A DNA stretch of 64,000 nt from Marinobacterium alkalitolerans (GTDB lineage: Bacteria > Pseudomonadota > Gammaproteobacteria > Pseudomonadales > Balneatricaceae). Positions 38,758-48,244 of this stretch are shown piece after piece (position 1 is the stretch's first letter; each line of letters opens with the position of its first letter). The translations under genes were made by a program, and so were the position numbers. The stretch is from contig NZ_JACVEW010000003.1 in NCBI RefSeq assembly GCF_017776525.1, positions 124,001 through 188,000 on the forward strand. The letters are read 5' to 3'. The notes under the pieces were generated by a model. The model did not search any database. It saw only the letters and a program-made list of their open reading frames with translations, and was not told the origin of the DNA.

Positions 38758-39306
38758 TTATTGATAGGTTTCCGGTACGCTGAGGGTCAACTGACCATCC
38801 CGCTGTACCAACTCCAGATGCTGCATGAAGCTCATCCCCAGCAGCACGGTATCCTCCGGCATAAAGGGGTTGATGCTGGCCTGTACGTTGCGCAACTCTA
38901 TGCCGCCCAACTGAACGCTGTCCAGCACGGTTGAGTACACGCTGATCACCCCGTTGGCCGTCATGGTTTTCTGTTCGGCGCCCGCTTCCAGCCCAAGCTG
39001 ACGGGCCAGTGACTCGGGTACGCTGACACGGGTGGCACCGGTATCCAACAGGAAATTCACGGGCGCCCCGTTAATGCGGCCCGGCGCCACATAATGGCCA
39101 CCCCGATTGCGCTCCAGCACCACCTCGCCACTGGCATCTCCTGCCAGGCTGAGGTGCTGGTTGGGGTTACGCTGCTTTTCCACGTAATTGTTGAAGAACA
39201 TGCCCAGAAACACCAGCAGCAGGATCCAGGTCATGTAATGCATGCCCCTGCCGATACGACGGCGGGCTTGATCGGGGTCCCCTGATCGCTCGGGTGGCAA
39301 GGACAT
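38758..39306 (-). CDS. Retropepsin-like aspartic protease (TIGR02281 type)
   Basis: The 182-residue protein has one N-terminal membrane segment (about 24-42: MTWILLLVFLGMFF) and a retroviral-type aspartic protease domain with the catalytic LLDTGATRVSV and LLGMSFMQHLEL. It is probably membrane-anchored and periplasmic, acting as a dimer. ATG 39306 has GAGAGG 7 bases upstream; the earlier TTG start is weaker. Bacterial members have poorly known substrates. It stands alone upstream of astC on the same strand. Confidence 0.82.
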   Translation of the reverse strand: MSLPPERSGDPDQARRRIGRGMHYMTWILLLVFLGMFFNNYVEKQRNPNQHLSLAGDASGEVVLERNRGGHYVAPGRINGAPVNFLLDTGATRVSVPESLARQLGLEAGAEQKTMTANGVISVYSTVLDSVQLGGIELRNVQASINPFMPEDTVLLGMSFMQHLELVQRDGQLTLSVPETYQ

Positions 39307-39506
39307 AAACGAACCTCTCAACGTTTAACACATGATACCGCTTTTGACTCCAGCGGATTGAATAGTTTCCCCAACCCGTCAGCGCAAGCACTCGCCCATA
39401 ATCCTTACGATCACAATGGGGATTTTAAGGTAGACTTCATGTAGCACAGGTAAAAATGGCATATCGCCTGCAATGATGAACGAGCTGCTGAAAAGAGGGC
39501 CCGAAT

Positions 39507-40154
39507 ATGCAATCACGCGCAACACTCGGCATGGGGGTGCTTTGCCTGGCTCTCTTCAGCCAAGGTGCTTCTGCCGAACTGCCCATTGGCACTGTCGCCA
39601 TCTATTCGGATGGAGATGTGGAAAAACTGGTCCGCTTTGACAGCGACAACCTCCCGGTATGGGAAGACACACGCAAGCGCCAGCGCACACATGCCAGCAC
39701 CCCCCTGATACCGACACTGGCCTACCAAAATCCAACCCGCCCCCTGCGCAGTTACAGCGTGAGTGTTGTCTCGGGCAACCCGAAGCAGCTGGCTGATGCC
39801 AGCCCGGGTACACAAGAGGGTTTTACCCTCAGGCGCATGTACACGGATGGCACCAGCAAGGACCGCGAGTGGGAGTGCCAGGTACTTCAGCCTGCATCCT
39901 GGCGTTTTTCAGGCCAGACATATGCGGTCAACCGATACCAATGCATGCGAACGCGGCTCCACAGCCGCTGGTTTACCCGCTCGGTTCGGGAAACCCGGCT
40001 GATCAGTTACGCACCTGCACTGGGCCTGGTGGTGGATCTTGAACGTACCACACGCACACGTGAACGGACCCGCACGCTGGAACACCTGCTGCCTCCCCGC
40101 AAGGCAACCTATAAGCGCATACGGCGTCTGCACCGAAAGGTGATTGGACGCTAG
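39507..40154 (+). CDS. Exported protein of unknown function
   Basis: The 215-residue product has a clear signal peptide (about 1-23, GASA-E) and a basic C-terminus rich in Arg (RTTRTRERTRTLEHLL). Two Cys residues (about 124 and 146) could form a disulfide in the periplasm. It is the first gene of a five-gene rightward operon, 15 bases before the P-loop gene. No family is recognised. Confidence 0.65.
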   Translation: MQSRATLGMGVLCLALFSQGASAELPIGTVAIYSDGDVEKLVRFDSDNLPVWEDTRKRQRTHASTPLIPTLAYQNPTRPLRSYSVSVVSGNPKQLADASPGTQEGFTLRRMYTDGTSKDREWECQVLQPASWRFSGQTYAVNRYQCMRTRLHSRWFTRSVRETRLISYAPALGLVVDLERTTRTRERTRTLEHLLPPRKATYKRIRRLHRKVIGR

Positions 40155-40169
40155 CACCGGAGCCATACA

Positions 40170-41219
40170 ATGAACCCTGTACACAATCGCCTTGAGAGCG
40201 CCAAGCGCAGCTTTGTCACCCGACATGCCGACCTGAGCCTTTGCGACTCCATCTCCCCGGCTGAAATGGCCGCCGGCGACCTGCTGCTGGCCAAGGTGAG
40301 GCGTATACGCCAGCATACTCGCATCGAGCTGACCAGCGGACGCCGTGCCCACCTGTACCCGGATGACGAGTTGATTCTCTGTGCCGGGCGACGCTATGCC
40401 ACCGACCAGTTCACGGCGGAACTGCCACAGGCCCAGAGCGCTCACCTAGTCGCAGCCGGAGGCATTGCCGGCCAGATGACCCAACGACATGCCCAGGTCA
40501 AACCGGCCACGGAGATCGACATCATCGGGATTCTCAAGGATGCCCAGGGGCGTTCACTCAACCTGTCCCGATTTACCACCCTGCCATTGCCCGCAGAGCA
40601 GATCTTTGGCTCAGGCCCGCGCACCCTTTTGGTGACGGGAACGGGCATGAACAGCGGCAAAACCACGCTGGCAGCCAACCTGATTTACGCGCTCAACCGT
40701 ACGGGTGCAAGGGTTGCGGCCTGCAAACTGACCGGTACAGGGTCAGGGCCCGACTTGTGGCGTTTTCTGGATGCAGGCGCCGACAGGGTCATGGACTTCA
40801 CCGATGCGGGATTGGCCAGTACCTGGCAGCACCCGATCAATGAACTCATCACGATTGCACAACGCGCCAAAACAGCCGCTCAGCTGAACCGGAATGACTA
40901 CCTGATCGTTGAGTTGGCCGATGGCTTTTTTCAGCAGGAAACCGCGGCCCTGTTGAGACACACACGTTTCCGCCAGTTGATCGACAACTGCTTCATCGCG
41001 GCAGACTGCACGGCAGGTGCACTAGGGCTGATACAGCAACTGTCCAGTTTGCAGATACCCATACACGGCATTAGCGGCACCCTCACCCGCGCGCCCCTGT
41101 TGATGGAGGAGCTCGCACAGGCCTCGGGGCTTCCGGTCCTGACATCCGAGCAGGTGCAAAGCCCTGCCCTGCTGAATCAATACCTTGGTTCACTGGGCAC
41201 AAGGGAGCGTGCCGTGTGA
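40170..41219 (+). CDS. P-loop NTPase of unknown function (BioD/DUF1611-like)
   Basis: The 349-residue protein has an N-terminal beta-rich region (1-140) and a C-terminal NTPase domain with an intact Walker A, GTGMNSGKTT (157-166). The rest (AACKLTGTGSGPD, LIVELADG) resembles BioD or DUF1611 proteins that use ATP to activate a carboxylate or handle small molecules. Its stop overlaps the GTG start of the ABC gene. It is soluble, with no signal peptide. The substrate cannot be read. Confidence 0.68.
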   Translation: MNPVHNRLESAKRSFVTRHADLSLCDSISPAEMAAGDLLLAKVRRIRQHTRIELTSGRRAHLYPDDELILCAGRRYATDQFTAELPQAQSAHLVAAGGIAGQMTQRHAQVKPATEIDIIGILKDAQGRSLNLSRFTTLPLPAEQIFGSGPRTLLVTGTGMNSGKTTLAANLIYALNRTGARVAACKLTGTGSGPDLWRFLDAGADRVMDFTDAGLASTWQHPINELITIAQRAKTAAQLNRNDYLIVELADGFFQQETAALLRHTRFRQLIDNCFIAADCTAGALGLIQQLSSLQIPIHGISGTLTRAPLLMEELAQASGLPVLTSEQVQSPALLNQYLGSLGTRERAV

Positions 41220-42829
41220 CACGCCTTGCCAGTGGAAAGCTTCGTGCCGGCCTTGTTGGGCTGGGCGCAAACGGACTGATTCAGTCGCTCAGCCTGCTGT
41301 ACTTGATGGTGCAACTGCGCGATCAGATCCGTGGTGATGCCGGTAACCTGTCACAGCAGTGGGGGCTCCTGGCGCTGTTGGCTGCCGTACTGACCGCATC
41401 ACGGTTCATTGAAAGGGCCGGAGCGGAGCAACTGGCCGTTGCCCATATTCACAGTGTACGTCAGCGCATTTTTCGCCACTTTCTGAGCCTGCCCGGAAAC
41501 ACAGCCAGACGCATCAACCGAGGTGGGCTGTTGATGCGCCTGACCGGCGACCTGTCTGCCATTCGGACCTGGATCATTCAGGGTCTGGTACCCCTGATTT
41601 CGCTCGGTATCTGGCTGAGTGTCGCCACCGCCACACTGATGTTTCTGGACCCCGTGCTGGTCGCCCTCCTGCTGGCAATGCTGTTGCTCGCCATGCCCGT
41701 ATACTGGCTGGCAGGCCGTGCCCTCTATAACAGCAGCCGGCGCGTCAGGCAGCAACGCACCCGTCTGATCAGCCATACCACCGAAAAAATCGCGGGCATT
41801 TCTCTTATTCTGGCAACCAACCAGATGGGGCGAGAGGCGCGCCGCTTTGAACGTTTGAGTGAGCGCCTGCTCAGACAGCAGCAGCAACGTGCCCGCTGGG
41901 TTGGCATGCTCCGCGCCCTGACCGAACTCACCAGCCTCATGCTGGTGGGCTCTCTGGCCCTGGTGGGACACTATCGAATAGAACAGGGCCCTCTCAGCAC
42001 TGATCAATTTGTGATGATTACCCTGTTTGGTCTCTACATGCTGCCCCAATTCCGCCGCCTGGGGCGGGTGTACGAGTACTGGACTGGATACCGGCTTGGC
42101 TGTCACAAGCTTGAGCGTTTTCTTGCGCGAAAGGTCGCCCCTCGCAAGGGGGAGCGCCTTACAGCGGCAACAGGCCAGCCGCTGTCCGTGTCCCTGCCGC
42201 TGGCCGAAGGTACCCTGAAAGCGTCCCCCGGCGCACGGATCATGCTGTCCGACCCCGACAACCGACTGGTGACAGCCCTGCAATCCGCCCTCAATGCTGA
42301 GCGTCTTGCCACACTTCCAGTGGAACTGAACGGAACTCCGCTCGAACAACTGTCGGCCACAGAAACCAGGCGGCGCATTGTCATCATCGGCCAGGCGCTT
42401 CAGCTATGGGGCGGCAGCCTGCGTCACAATCTGACCTATGGCATGCGCAAGGGTCGCGAAGAAGACCTTCAGACGGCCATCGAACTCTGTGATCTGACCC
42501 CGCTGGTGAGCCGCCTTGAAAAGGGGCTGGACACACCGCTGAAGCCGCATGACCATGCGCTGACCGAGCACGAGTGTTTTGCCATTCAGGTCTGCCGCGC
42601 ACTGCTGCGACGGCCCTCTCTGCTGGTTGTGGACCACCCCGGATTGCATGTTGCCCTGGCTCAAAGTGCATTCATGAAACGCGTGGCCGATTCTTTCACC
42701 GGCACGTTGATCCTGCGTACATCTGCGGACGCGGAGCGTCCCGACTGGGTGGATACCCTCTGGAGCATTGAGCCCATATTGGCAGCTGAGCCCGATCCGT
42801 TGGAACCTGAGGGCAGTCCCCATGGCTGA
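41216..42829 (+). CDS. ABC-exporter-like protein with degenerate ATPase domain
   Basis: The 537-residue protein has an ABC-exporter membrane domain (about 1-300, with six hydrophobic segments) and an NBD-like domain. Where Walker A should be, residues 345-353 read SDPDNRLVT, without Gly-Lys-Ser. The signature region reads LTEHECFAIQ, and Walker B (LLVVDHP) has His for the catalytic Glu. Only the Q-loop region (GQALQLWGGSLRHNLTYG) stays close to normal. It cannot hydrolyse ATP by the usual route. GTG 41216 is the start, coupled to the previous stop (GTGA). Confidence 0.8.
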   Translation: MTRLASGKLRAGLVGLGANGLIQSLSLLYLMVQLRDQIRGDAGNLSQQWGLLALLAAVLTASRFIERAGAEQLAVAHIHSVRQRIFRHFLSLPGNTARRINRGGLLMRLTGDLSAIRTWIIQGLVPLISLGIWLSVATATLMFLDPVLVALLLAMLLLAMPVYWLAGRALYNSSRRVRQQRTRLISHTTEKIAGISLILATNQMGREARRFERLSERLLRQQQQRARWVGMLRALTELTSLMLVGSLALVGHYRIEQGPLSTDQFVMITLFGLYMLPQFRRLGRVYEYWTGYRLGCHKLERFLARKVAPRKGERLTAATGQPLSVSLPLAEGTLKASPGARIMLSDPDNRLVTALQSALNAERLATLPVELNGTPLEQLSATETRRRIVIIGQALQLWGGSLRHNLTYGMRKGREEDLQTAIELCDLTPLVSRLEKGLDTPLKPHDHALTEHECFAIQVCRALLRRPSLLVVDHPGLHVALAQSAFMKRVADSFTGTLILRTSADAERPDWVDTLWSIEPILAAEPDPLEPEGSPHG

Positions 42830-43586
42830 ATATTATGAAACCCCAGAGCTGGGTGCCTGGCTGCATGAACCTGAGCTTATCCGAGAGCCGGGACGCTGGC
42901 TGGTCTGCGTGCACGGGATCTCCCGCAACGCCCGCGAGCAGCTGGTTGCCTTCAAGCCAGTAGCAGATGCGCTGGGCATCCGGTTGATCGCACCCAACTT
43001 CTGCACTCAACGCTTTCCGGGCTACCAGCGACTGGATCAGCGCCCTGGGCATGATCGGGCTGATCTGGCCTTGAACCGATTGCTGCTTCAGCTCGATCCC
43101 ACCTGTCCACAGCCTCGGCTGGACCTGTTCGGTTACTCCGGTGGCGCCCAGTTCAGCCACCGCTACGCGCTCTGCTACCCTCGGCGGGTGCGATCGTTAA
43201 TGCTGGCAGCAGCCGGCTGGTATACCTTTCCCGACTCCAACGTACGTTACCCACGCGGGCTTGCGGCCTGGCCAGAGGCTCTGCCGCAGCCGGCTGCGCA
43301 GGCACGGCAGTTCCTGTCCATCCCCACGCTGATCACCATTGGCAGCCTGGATACTCAGCGGGACGCCAGCTTGCGCCGGGGAGAGCGCATCGACCACCAG
43401 CAAGGCAGGACCCGGCTTGAGCGAGCACAGCGCTGGTTTGAATACTGTCGGTCGTTGGGTGCCGGTACTGACTGGCAGTTGGAGCAGCTTGAGGGAGTGG
43501 GACACAGTTTTGCGGACTCGATTGCCGAGACACGCCTGCTACACCTGATTACTCATTTTCTGCAGTCACAACAGGAGAACTCATGA
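42822..43586 (+). CDS. Alpha/beta-fold hydrolase
   Basis: The 254-residue protein has the nucleophile elbow GYSGGAQ, which puts Ser near residue 107, an oxyanion-like VCVHGISRNAREQ, and a C-terminal His in GVGHSFADS, giving a likely catalytic triad. It resembles small esterases or lipases. ATG 42822 overlaps the ABC gene by 8 bases and it overlaps the lipoprotein gene by 4, so it is part of the same operon. The substrate is unknown. Confidence 0.75.
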   Translation: MAEYYETPELGAWLHEPELIREPGRWLVCVHGISRNAREQLVAFKPVADALGIRLIAPNFCTQRFPGYQRLDQRPGHDRADLALNRLLLQLDPTCPQPRLDLFGYSGGAQFSHRYALCYPRRVRSLMLAAAGWYTFPDSNVRYPRGLAAWPEALPQPAAQARQFLSIPTLITIGSLDTQRDASLRRGERIDHQQGRTRLERAQRWFEYCRSLGAGTDWQLEQLEGVGHSFADSIAETRLLHLITHFLQSQQENS

Positions 43587-43990
43587 TGAAGCCATTGATA
43601 CTGCTTACGCTGGCTGCGGTTGCCCTGAGCGGATGCAACGCCGTTATTCCCACTCAGTCAGATCAGCCGCGCATGCTATCCGCGCAGGAGGTAGAAGCCC
43701 TGTTCAAGGAGCATACCGTGCGCTCCTACAACCTGAATACAAAGGTCAGTACCTGGAGTTATTACCGGGCGGACGGCCAGCTGTTTCAGGAACGTTTCTG
43801 GGAAAAGCGGCAGGGCCGGTGGACTGTCGAACCGGACGGTGCGATCTGCTTGAACGTGAACTCTCGCTCGTGCCGCTATATCGGCAAGGTGGGCGAGCGT
43901 ATCTACAAGTTTCGCCCCGATGACGACGGAAAACTGGAGCGGATCATCCGTTACAAGGACTTCATGCCGGGCAACCCGTTCGAACTCTAG
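43583..43990 (+). CDS. Lipoprotein, DUF995-like
   Basis: The 135-residue product has a lipobox ending LSGC (Cys18), so it is probably an outer-membrane or periplasmic lipoprotein. The mature part (LSAQEVEALFKEHTV, YYRADGQLFQERFWEKRQGRWTVEPDGAICLN) looks like DUF995-type proteins that fold as a small beta barrel. It closes the operon; its stop touches the stop of the oppositely oriented polB with no gap. Confidence 0.7.
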   Translation: MMKPLILLTLAAVALSGCNAVIPTQSDQPRMLSAQEVEALFKEHTVRSYNLNTKVSTWSYYRADGQLFQERFWEKRQGRWTVEPDGAICLNVNSRSCRYIGKVGERIYKFRPDDDGKLERIIRYKDFMPGNPFEL

Positions 43991-46324
43991 TCAGAACAGA
44001 TCGATCTGCGGTGCCACAAGCTGGGCAAAGGACTCACCGATGAATGGCAGAATACTGTCGGCCACCGGCAGCAGCTGACGGTCGATGTAGTGCTGATAAT
44101 CGATGGGTGAACGGCGCTTCTCGGCGGGCTCGGGCCCATTCACCGTCATCACGTAGGCCACACTGTCACCAACCCGGTAACAGGGCGGCAGCCCCTCGTC
44201 CCGACGCTGTTGCTCCAGTTGCTGAGCAGCCCGCACATGGGGCGGTCGATTCCGCGTGTAGGCATCGAGCGGTTGACGGATGCGCCGGCGATACACCAGT
44301 TCGTCGTCGCACTCGCCCGCCATCACGGCCTGCACCCGCTGCTGCAACATGGCACGCCAGGGCTGCTCGTTAAAGATCAGAGCATAGAGCTCCTGCTGAA
44401 ACCGGCGTGCCAGTGGCGTCCAGTCCGTGCGCACCGACTCCAGCCCGCGAAACACCAGTGTCTCACTGCCATCGGACTGCCGCTTGAGCCCGGCGTAGCG
44501 TTTTTTGCTGCCCTTGTCGGAATGGCGCATGCGCGGCATCAGAAAGCGGCTGTAATGAGCTTCGTACTGCAGCTCGAGCGCACTGTTCACGTCAAACCGT
44601 TCCTGCAGCTGCTCGGCCCACCAGGCATTCAACTCGGTGGCCAGCCGGGTGCCATAGGCATCCGTATTCCGGTCCGCCCAGTCATCTCCAAGCCAGACAA
44701 ACACCGAGTCCGTATCACCGTAGATGACGGTGTGACCGTAGGCGGATTCAATCCGTTGTGCCGTCTGCTGCAGGATCTGATGGCCGCGCAAGGTGATGGA
44801 ACCGGACAGGCGTTGATCAAAGAAACGGCACACTTTCGAGCCCAGCACACCATAGCAGGCGTTCATCTGGATCTTGATCGCCTGCGACAGGGCCGAGTTG
44901 CCCTCCCGTTTGGCCGCATCCCGTGCCTGCCAGAGGCGTTCGATAATGCCGGGCAACAGGGCATGTCGACGGTCGAAAATGGCGTGATGAAACCCCGGCA
45001 CCAGTGCCTCGGGCGGGGCATCTCCCCGTGTCCCCATGGCCAGGCCCAGCGGATCGATCTGGAAACTGCGGATGATGCTCGGATACAGGCTTTTGAAGTC
45101 CAGCACCAGTACATGACGATAAAGCCCGGGGCGCGAATCCATCACGAAGCCCCCCGGCACGTCCAGATCCCCCTGCCCCGAGGCGTACTCGGGTGCCACG
45201 AAGCCTGCACGATGCAGCCGTGGCAGGTAGAGGTTGTCAAATGCCTGCGACGAGCCTCCCACCTTGTCCAGTGCAAGGCCGGTCAGACGGGCGCGCTCAA
45301 GCAGGTAGGGAATCAGTTCTGCCTTGTCGAATATCGCCGTGACCAGCCGGCAGTCTTCCAGGTTGTATCGCGCCAGCGCGTCCGGATCTTCACGATAGAG
45401 CCGCTGGATCTCCTCGCCGCGGTCATCCGGATCATGAATCAGCTTGCCTCGTCCCAACAGTTCACGCGCCACAAACTCGAGGCTGTAACGCTCAAACTGC
45501 CAAGTGGCACCTTTCAGGGTGTCTATGCCATCCAGCACCACACGCCCGTTCAGGCGTGCATACCAGCGCCCGTTCTGGGAGGATTCAACACGCAGAGGCT
45601 GGTCATCGCGCCCCAGACACAGCGGAATACCCAGCGCCCGGGCTCGACGCTCCAGTACCCGCAGATCGAAGCCGATTACGTTCCAGCCGATGAGCAGATC
45701 CGGGTCCAGTCGCCTGACCTGCTCCGTAAACGCCAGGAGCAGCGCCCGCTCACCGGCACAGGGGATCAGTCCCGGCCTTGCGGCGATCGAGCCATTGAAC
45801 AGCACCACTTCCTCCTCTGCGCACTGAAGTGCAATGGAGAGAATCCGGTCAGCTCTCAGGGTTGTTTCGATATCCAGCGACAGCAGGCGAAGTGGCGGCA
45901 GAAAAGGGTCCCGCATCAGTGCCGTTCGCCCCTCCCGCTCGATAACCCGCGCACCGGCGAAGATACCGCGCTCGATCAGGTAACGATCAACCGGACGAAT
46001 ATCCTCTTCCATCAATCCGATATCCGCCTGTTCAAGACGGCTCAGGGCCTCATACCAGTGCGCCAGATTATCGGCGTAGAGGCCACATACCGGTTCGTGG
46101 GCGAGTGTGGAAAGCGCCAGCGGGCGCAGGGTGCAGCCGGTGAGGTCTGCCAGCAGGGTGGTAGCGCGTTCGCGGTCCTGCTCACGCAGGAACGCAACGG
46201 CCGACTCCCCTTCAATCACCACCTCTTCCGCCCCCGAGGCGGTGCGAAGCCAATAGCTGAGCTGCAGGCGCCCCTGATGGTCCCGTTGACGCCGTGTCAG
46301 CGGCAGCCCGGCCCCTGTGCTCAT
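43991..46324 (-). CDS. polB: DNA polymerase II (family B)
   Basis: A damage-induced polymerase with 3'-5' proofreading. The 777-residue protein has exonuclease motifs LSLDIETT, NVIGFDLRVL and YNLEDCRLV, and polymerase motifs LDFKSLYPSIIRSF, the QMNACYGVLGS region, and YGDTDSVFV. The length matches E. coli Pol II (783). Its ATG overlaps the mvaD stop (ATGA), making it the last gene of the mevalonate operon rather than a separate SOS unit. No LexA box was found at its start. Confidence 0.95.
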   Translation of the reverse strand: MSTGAGLPLTRRQRDHQGRLQLSYWLRTASGAEEVVIEGESAVAFLREQDRERATTLLADLTGCTLRPLALSTLAHEPVCGLYADNLAHWYEALSRLEQADIGLMEEDIRPVDRYLIERGIFAGARVIEREGRTALMRDPFLPPLRLLSLDIETTLRADRILSIALQCAEEEVVLFNGSIAARPGLIPCAGERALLLAFTEQVRRLDPDLLIGWNVIGFDLRVLERRARALGIPLCLGRDDQPLRVESSQNGRWYARLNGRVVLDGIDTLKGATWQFERYSLEFVARELLGRGKLIHDPDDRGEEIQRLYREDPDALARYNLEDCRLVTAIFDKAELIPYLLERARLTGLALDKVGGSSQAFDNLYLPRLHRAGFVAPEYASGQGDLDVPGGFVMDSRPGLYRHVLVLDFKSLYPSIIRSFQIDPLGLAMGTRGDAPPEALVPGFHHAIFDRRHALLPGIIERLWQARDAAKREGNSALSQAIKIQMNACYGVLGSKVCRFFDQRLSGSITLRGHQILQQTAQRIESAYGHTVIYGDTDSVFVWLGDDWADRNTDAYGTRLATELNAWWAEQLQERFDVNSALELQYEAHYSRFLMPRMRHSDKGSKKRYAGLKRQSDGSETLVFRGLESVRTDWTPLARRFQQELYALIFNEQPWRAMLQQRVQAVMAGECDDELVYRRRIRQPLDAYTRNRPPHVRAAQQLEQQRRDEGLPPCYRVGDSVAYVMTVNGPEPAEKRRSPIDYQHYIDRQLLPVADSILPFIGESFAQLVAPQIDLF

Positions 46325-47316
46325 TCGCTCCCGAAGGGCTCTACGGTTTCCAGATTGGGGAAGTGCTGCAGCACCACATCACGGTCCTGACGCTGAAACA
46401 GCAGCTTGAGGTTGGGCCCGGCATCCATGGTGAAATAGAGCTCCAGCCCCTGGGCTCTGAGCTGCCAGACTTTCTGCATCGCCGCCACCGAATCCGGCTG
46501 CCAGTAGAGCAGCGGCGGCCAGGAAGCGATCATCGTGGCATGCATGGACAGCGCGTTCTGCTCGGCCGTCTGGCCCAGCAGGCTGAAATCACGTTCCTGT
46601 ATGGCCTGCTGCAGTTTGCTCATGTCCGCCGCGGCCTGCAGTGGCCAGCTTTGATAGAGGTGGGCCGTTTCGACCGTGCGCTGCATGCCGGAGCGGGAGT
46701 CCACCGCCTTTTCAGCGGCATCCACCTCCACCAGTCCGATACAGAACCCGGGCCAGCTGGCGTCCAGCGGAATACCATGACTGTCGAGGCCATCCTCGCG
46801 CTGCCCCATACGCCACTCGACAAACCCCTCAAACAGGGAGCGACAGGCACTGCCACTGCCCATCCTTGCCAGAATGGACAGCGCCTCGGGCGGCAGGTCC
46901 AGCGCCAGCGCATCATTCAACGCCAGCGTCAGGGCCGCAAAACCGGAGGCGGACGAAGCCAGCCCCGCCGCCGTGGGAATGTTGTTGCGGGTTTCCACCT
47001 TGAAGCACAGCGTCTGATCACGGCGGAACAGATCAATAAAGGCACTGACTTTTCGGCTGAACCGGGCACCGGGCTGAAGCTGCTGACCATTGAGCCAGAC
47101 CTCGTCCACCTGCCCCTCAATCGGAATCAGGCGGGTATGGGTCCCCAGATAGTCCAGCGACACGGACAGGGAAGCGTTGATCGGCAGATTCAGCTCGGCA
47201 TCGCGCTTGCCCCAGTATTTGCATAAGGCGATGTTGCTCGGTGCAAATTGCTCTGCCGAGGCGGAAGCCTTGACCAGCTTCGGCAGCAGCCGTGCCGTGA
47301 CATCAGTGCGTTTCAT
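46321..47316 (-). CDS. mvaD: Diphosphomevalonate decarboxylase
   Basis: It turns mevalonate diphosphate into isopentenyl diphosphate with ATP. The 331-residue GHMP-kinase-fold protein has NIALCKYWGKRD near residue 30, the ATP loop AAGLASSASGFAALT, and MDAGPNLKLL near the C-terminus, all diagnostic. It overlaps the neighbouring kinase gene by 14 bases and polB by 4. Confidence 0.92.
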   Translation of the reverse strand: MKRTDVTARLLPKLVKASASAEQFAPSNIALCKYWGKRDAELNLPINASLSVSLDYLGTHTRLIPIEGQVDEVWLNGQQLQPGARFSRKVSAFIDLFRRDQTLCFKVETRNNIPTAAGLASSASGFAALTLALNDALALDLPPEALSILARMGSGSACRSLFEGFVEWRMGQREDGLDSHGIPLDASWPGFCIGLVEVDAAEKAVDSRSGMQRTVETAHLYQSWPLQAAADMSKLQQAIQERDFSLLGQTAEQNALSMHATMIASWPPLLYWQPDSVAAMQKVWQLRAQGLELYFTMDAGPNLKLLFQRQDRDVVLQHFPNLETVEPFGSE

Positions 47317-48244
47317 ATCGAACCTCTACCCCTGTGGCTGCCACGGAAACGGGAATCGACTCCCAGGGCAGCTCGGATTTAACCTCACCCAGCGCCAGCA
47401 CACAGTCCCCCAGGCCGGACCCGGAGATCTTCGCGCCTTGAACATGCGGCTCGGCACGCAGCCGGTACACCATCTCGGCCAGGGTGGCATCACACACGCC
47501 CAGCGCGTCCATCAGCCCCTGATAGAGATTCATCTGCTCGCCCAGTGCTGACCAGTCGGCATGTTCCACTGCATCCTGTGCCGCTTCGGATACCTGCCCC
47601 ATCAGGCGGTAGAGTTCAGTATAGAGGGCCGGATGACGCGCGGCCTTTTGCTCCACCAACTGCAAAACCTCCGGGGTCTTCATCTTGTAGCCGCTGTAAT
47701 AGAGTGCCAGCGGCGGCAGTCCGGACAAGGGGGTCAACTCGCGCGGCTGGACCCGATAGGCAATCACGCCACCAAAAATGCTGGCGGCCAGATCAGTGCC
47801 CGAACCACGCCCGCTCTGCGCCCGGTGGACAGCCGCCAGCGCGTGGTCAAACAGATCTTCGGGGGCGGTGGACTGACCGGCAAACGCGGCCAGAGCCGCT
47901 GTGGTGGCGGCCGTGACAGCCGCCGATGACCCCAGCCCGACGGTATGCGAAAAACCGGCACGGATCACCAGGTCAAAGCCCCGCTCCAGAACCGGTGTGT
48001 AACCCTCGATGACGGCCAGTACAAACCCCAGTGCCGGCATGGGCTCAAGCTGATCCAGGCTGCCCTGATACTGCCCCAGTGCACTGTCGATACTAACGCG
48101 GCGATCCCTGCGCGGTAGTAACGTCACACTGAGGCGAACATCCACGGCACAGGCCAGAGCCAGCTCTCCGAACAGAACGGCATGCTCGCCCATCAGCATA
48201 ATGCTGCCGGGCGCGCTGACTTCAATCTTCGAGTATGCGGACAC
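47303..48244 (-). CDS. GHMP kinase, probable phosphomevalonate kinase
   Basis: The 313-residue protein begins SAPGSIMLMGEHAVLFGE and has the ATP loop HTVGLGSSAAVTAA, then GRGSGTDLAASIFGG and KISGSGLGDCVLAL. The last resembles phosphomevalonate kinase (SSGAGGGDCG) more than mevalonate kinase. The pathway needs two kinases, and the other one looks more like mevalonate kinase, so this is assigned the second step. The reverse assignment remains possible. It overlaps the next gene on both sides. Confidence 0.72.
   Translation of the reverse strand: MSAYSKIEVSAPGSIMLMGEHAVLFGELALACAVDVRLSVTLLPRRDRRVSIDSALGQYQGSLDQLEPMPALGFVLAVIEGYTPVLERGFDLVIRAGFSHTVGLGSSAAVTAATTAALAAFAGQSTAPEDLFDHALAAVHRAQSGRGSGTDLAASIFGGVIAYRVQPRELTPLSGLPPLALYYSGYKMKTPEVLQLVEQKAARHPALYTELYRLMGQVSEAAQDAVEHADWSALGEQMNLYQGLMDALGVCDATLAEMVYRLRAEPHVQGAKISGSGLGDCVLALGEVKSELPWESIPVSVAATGVEVRYETH

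Noticed and set aside
44210-46390. Long plus-strand open frame of 726 codons
   Set aside because: Antisense to polB, which has all family B motifs; the antisense frame has no recognisable domain or start site.
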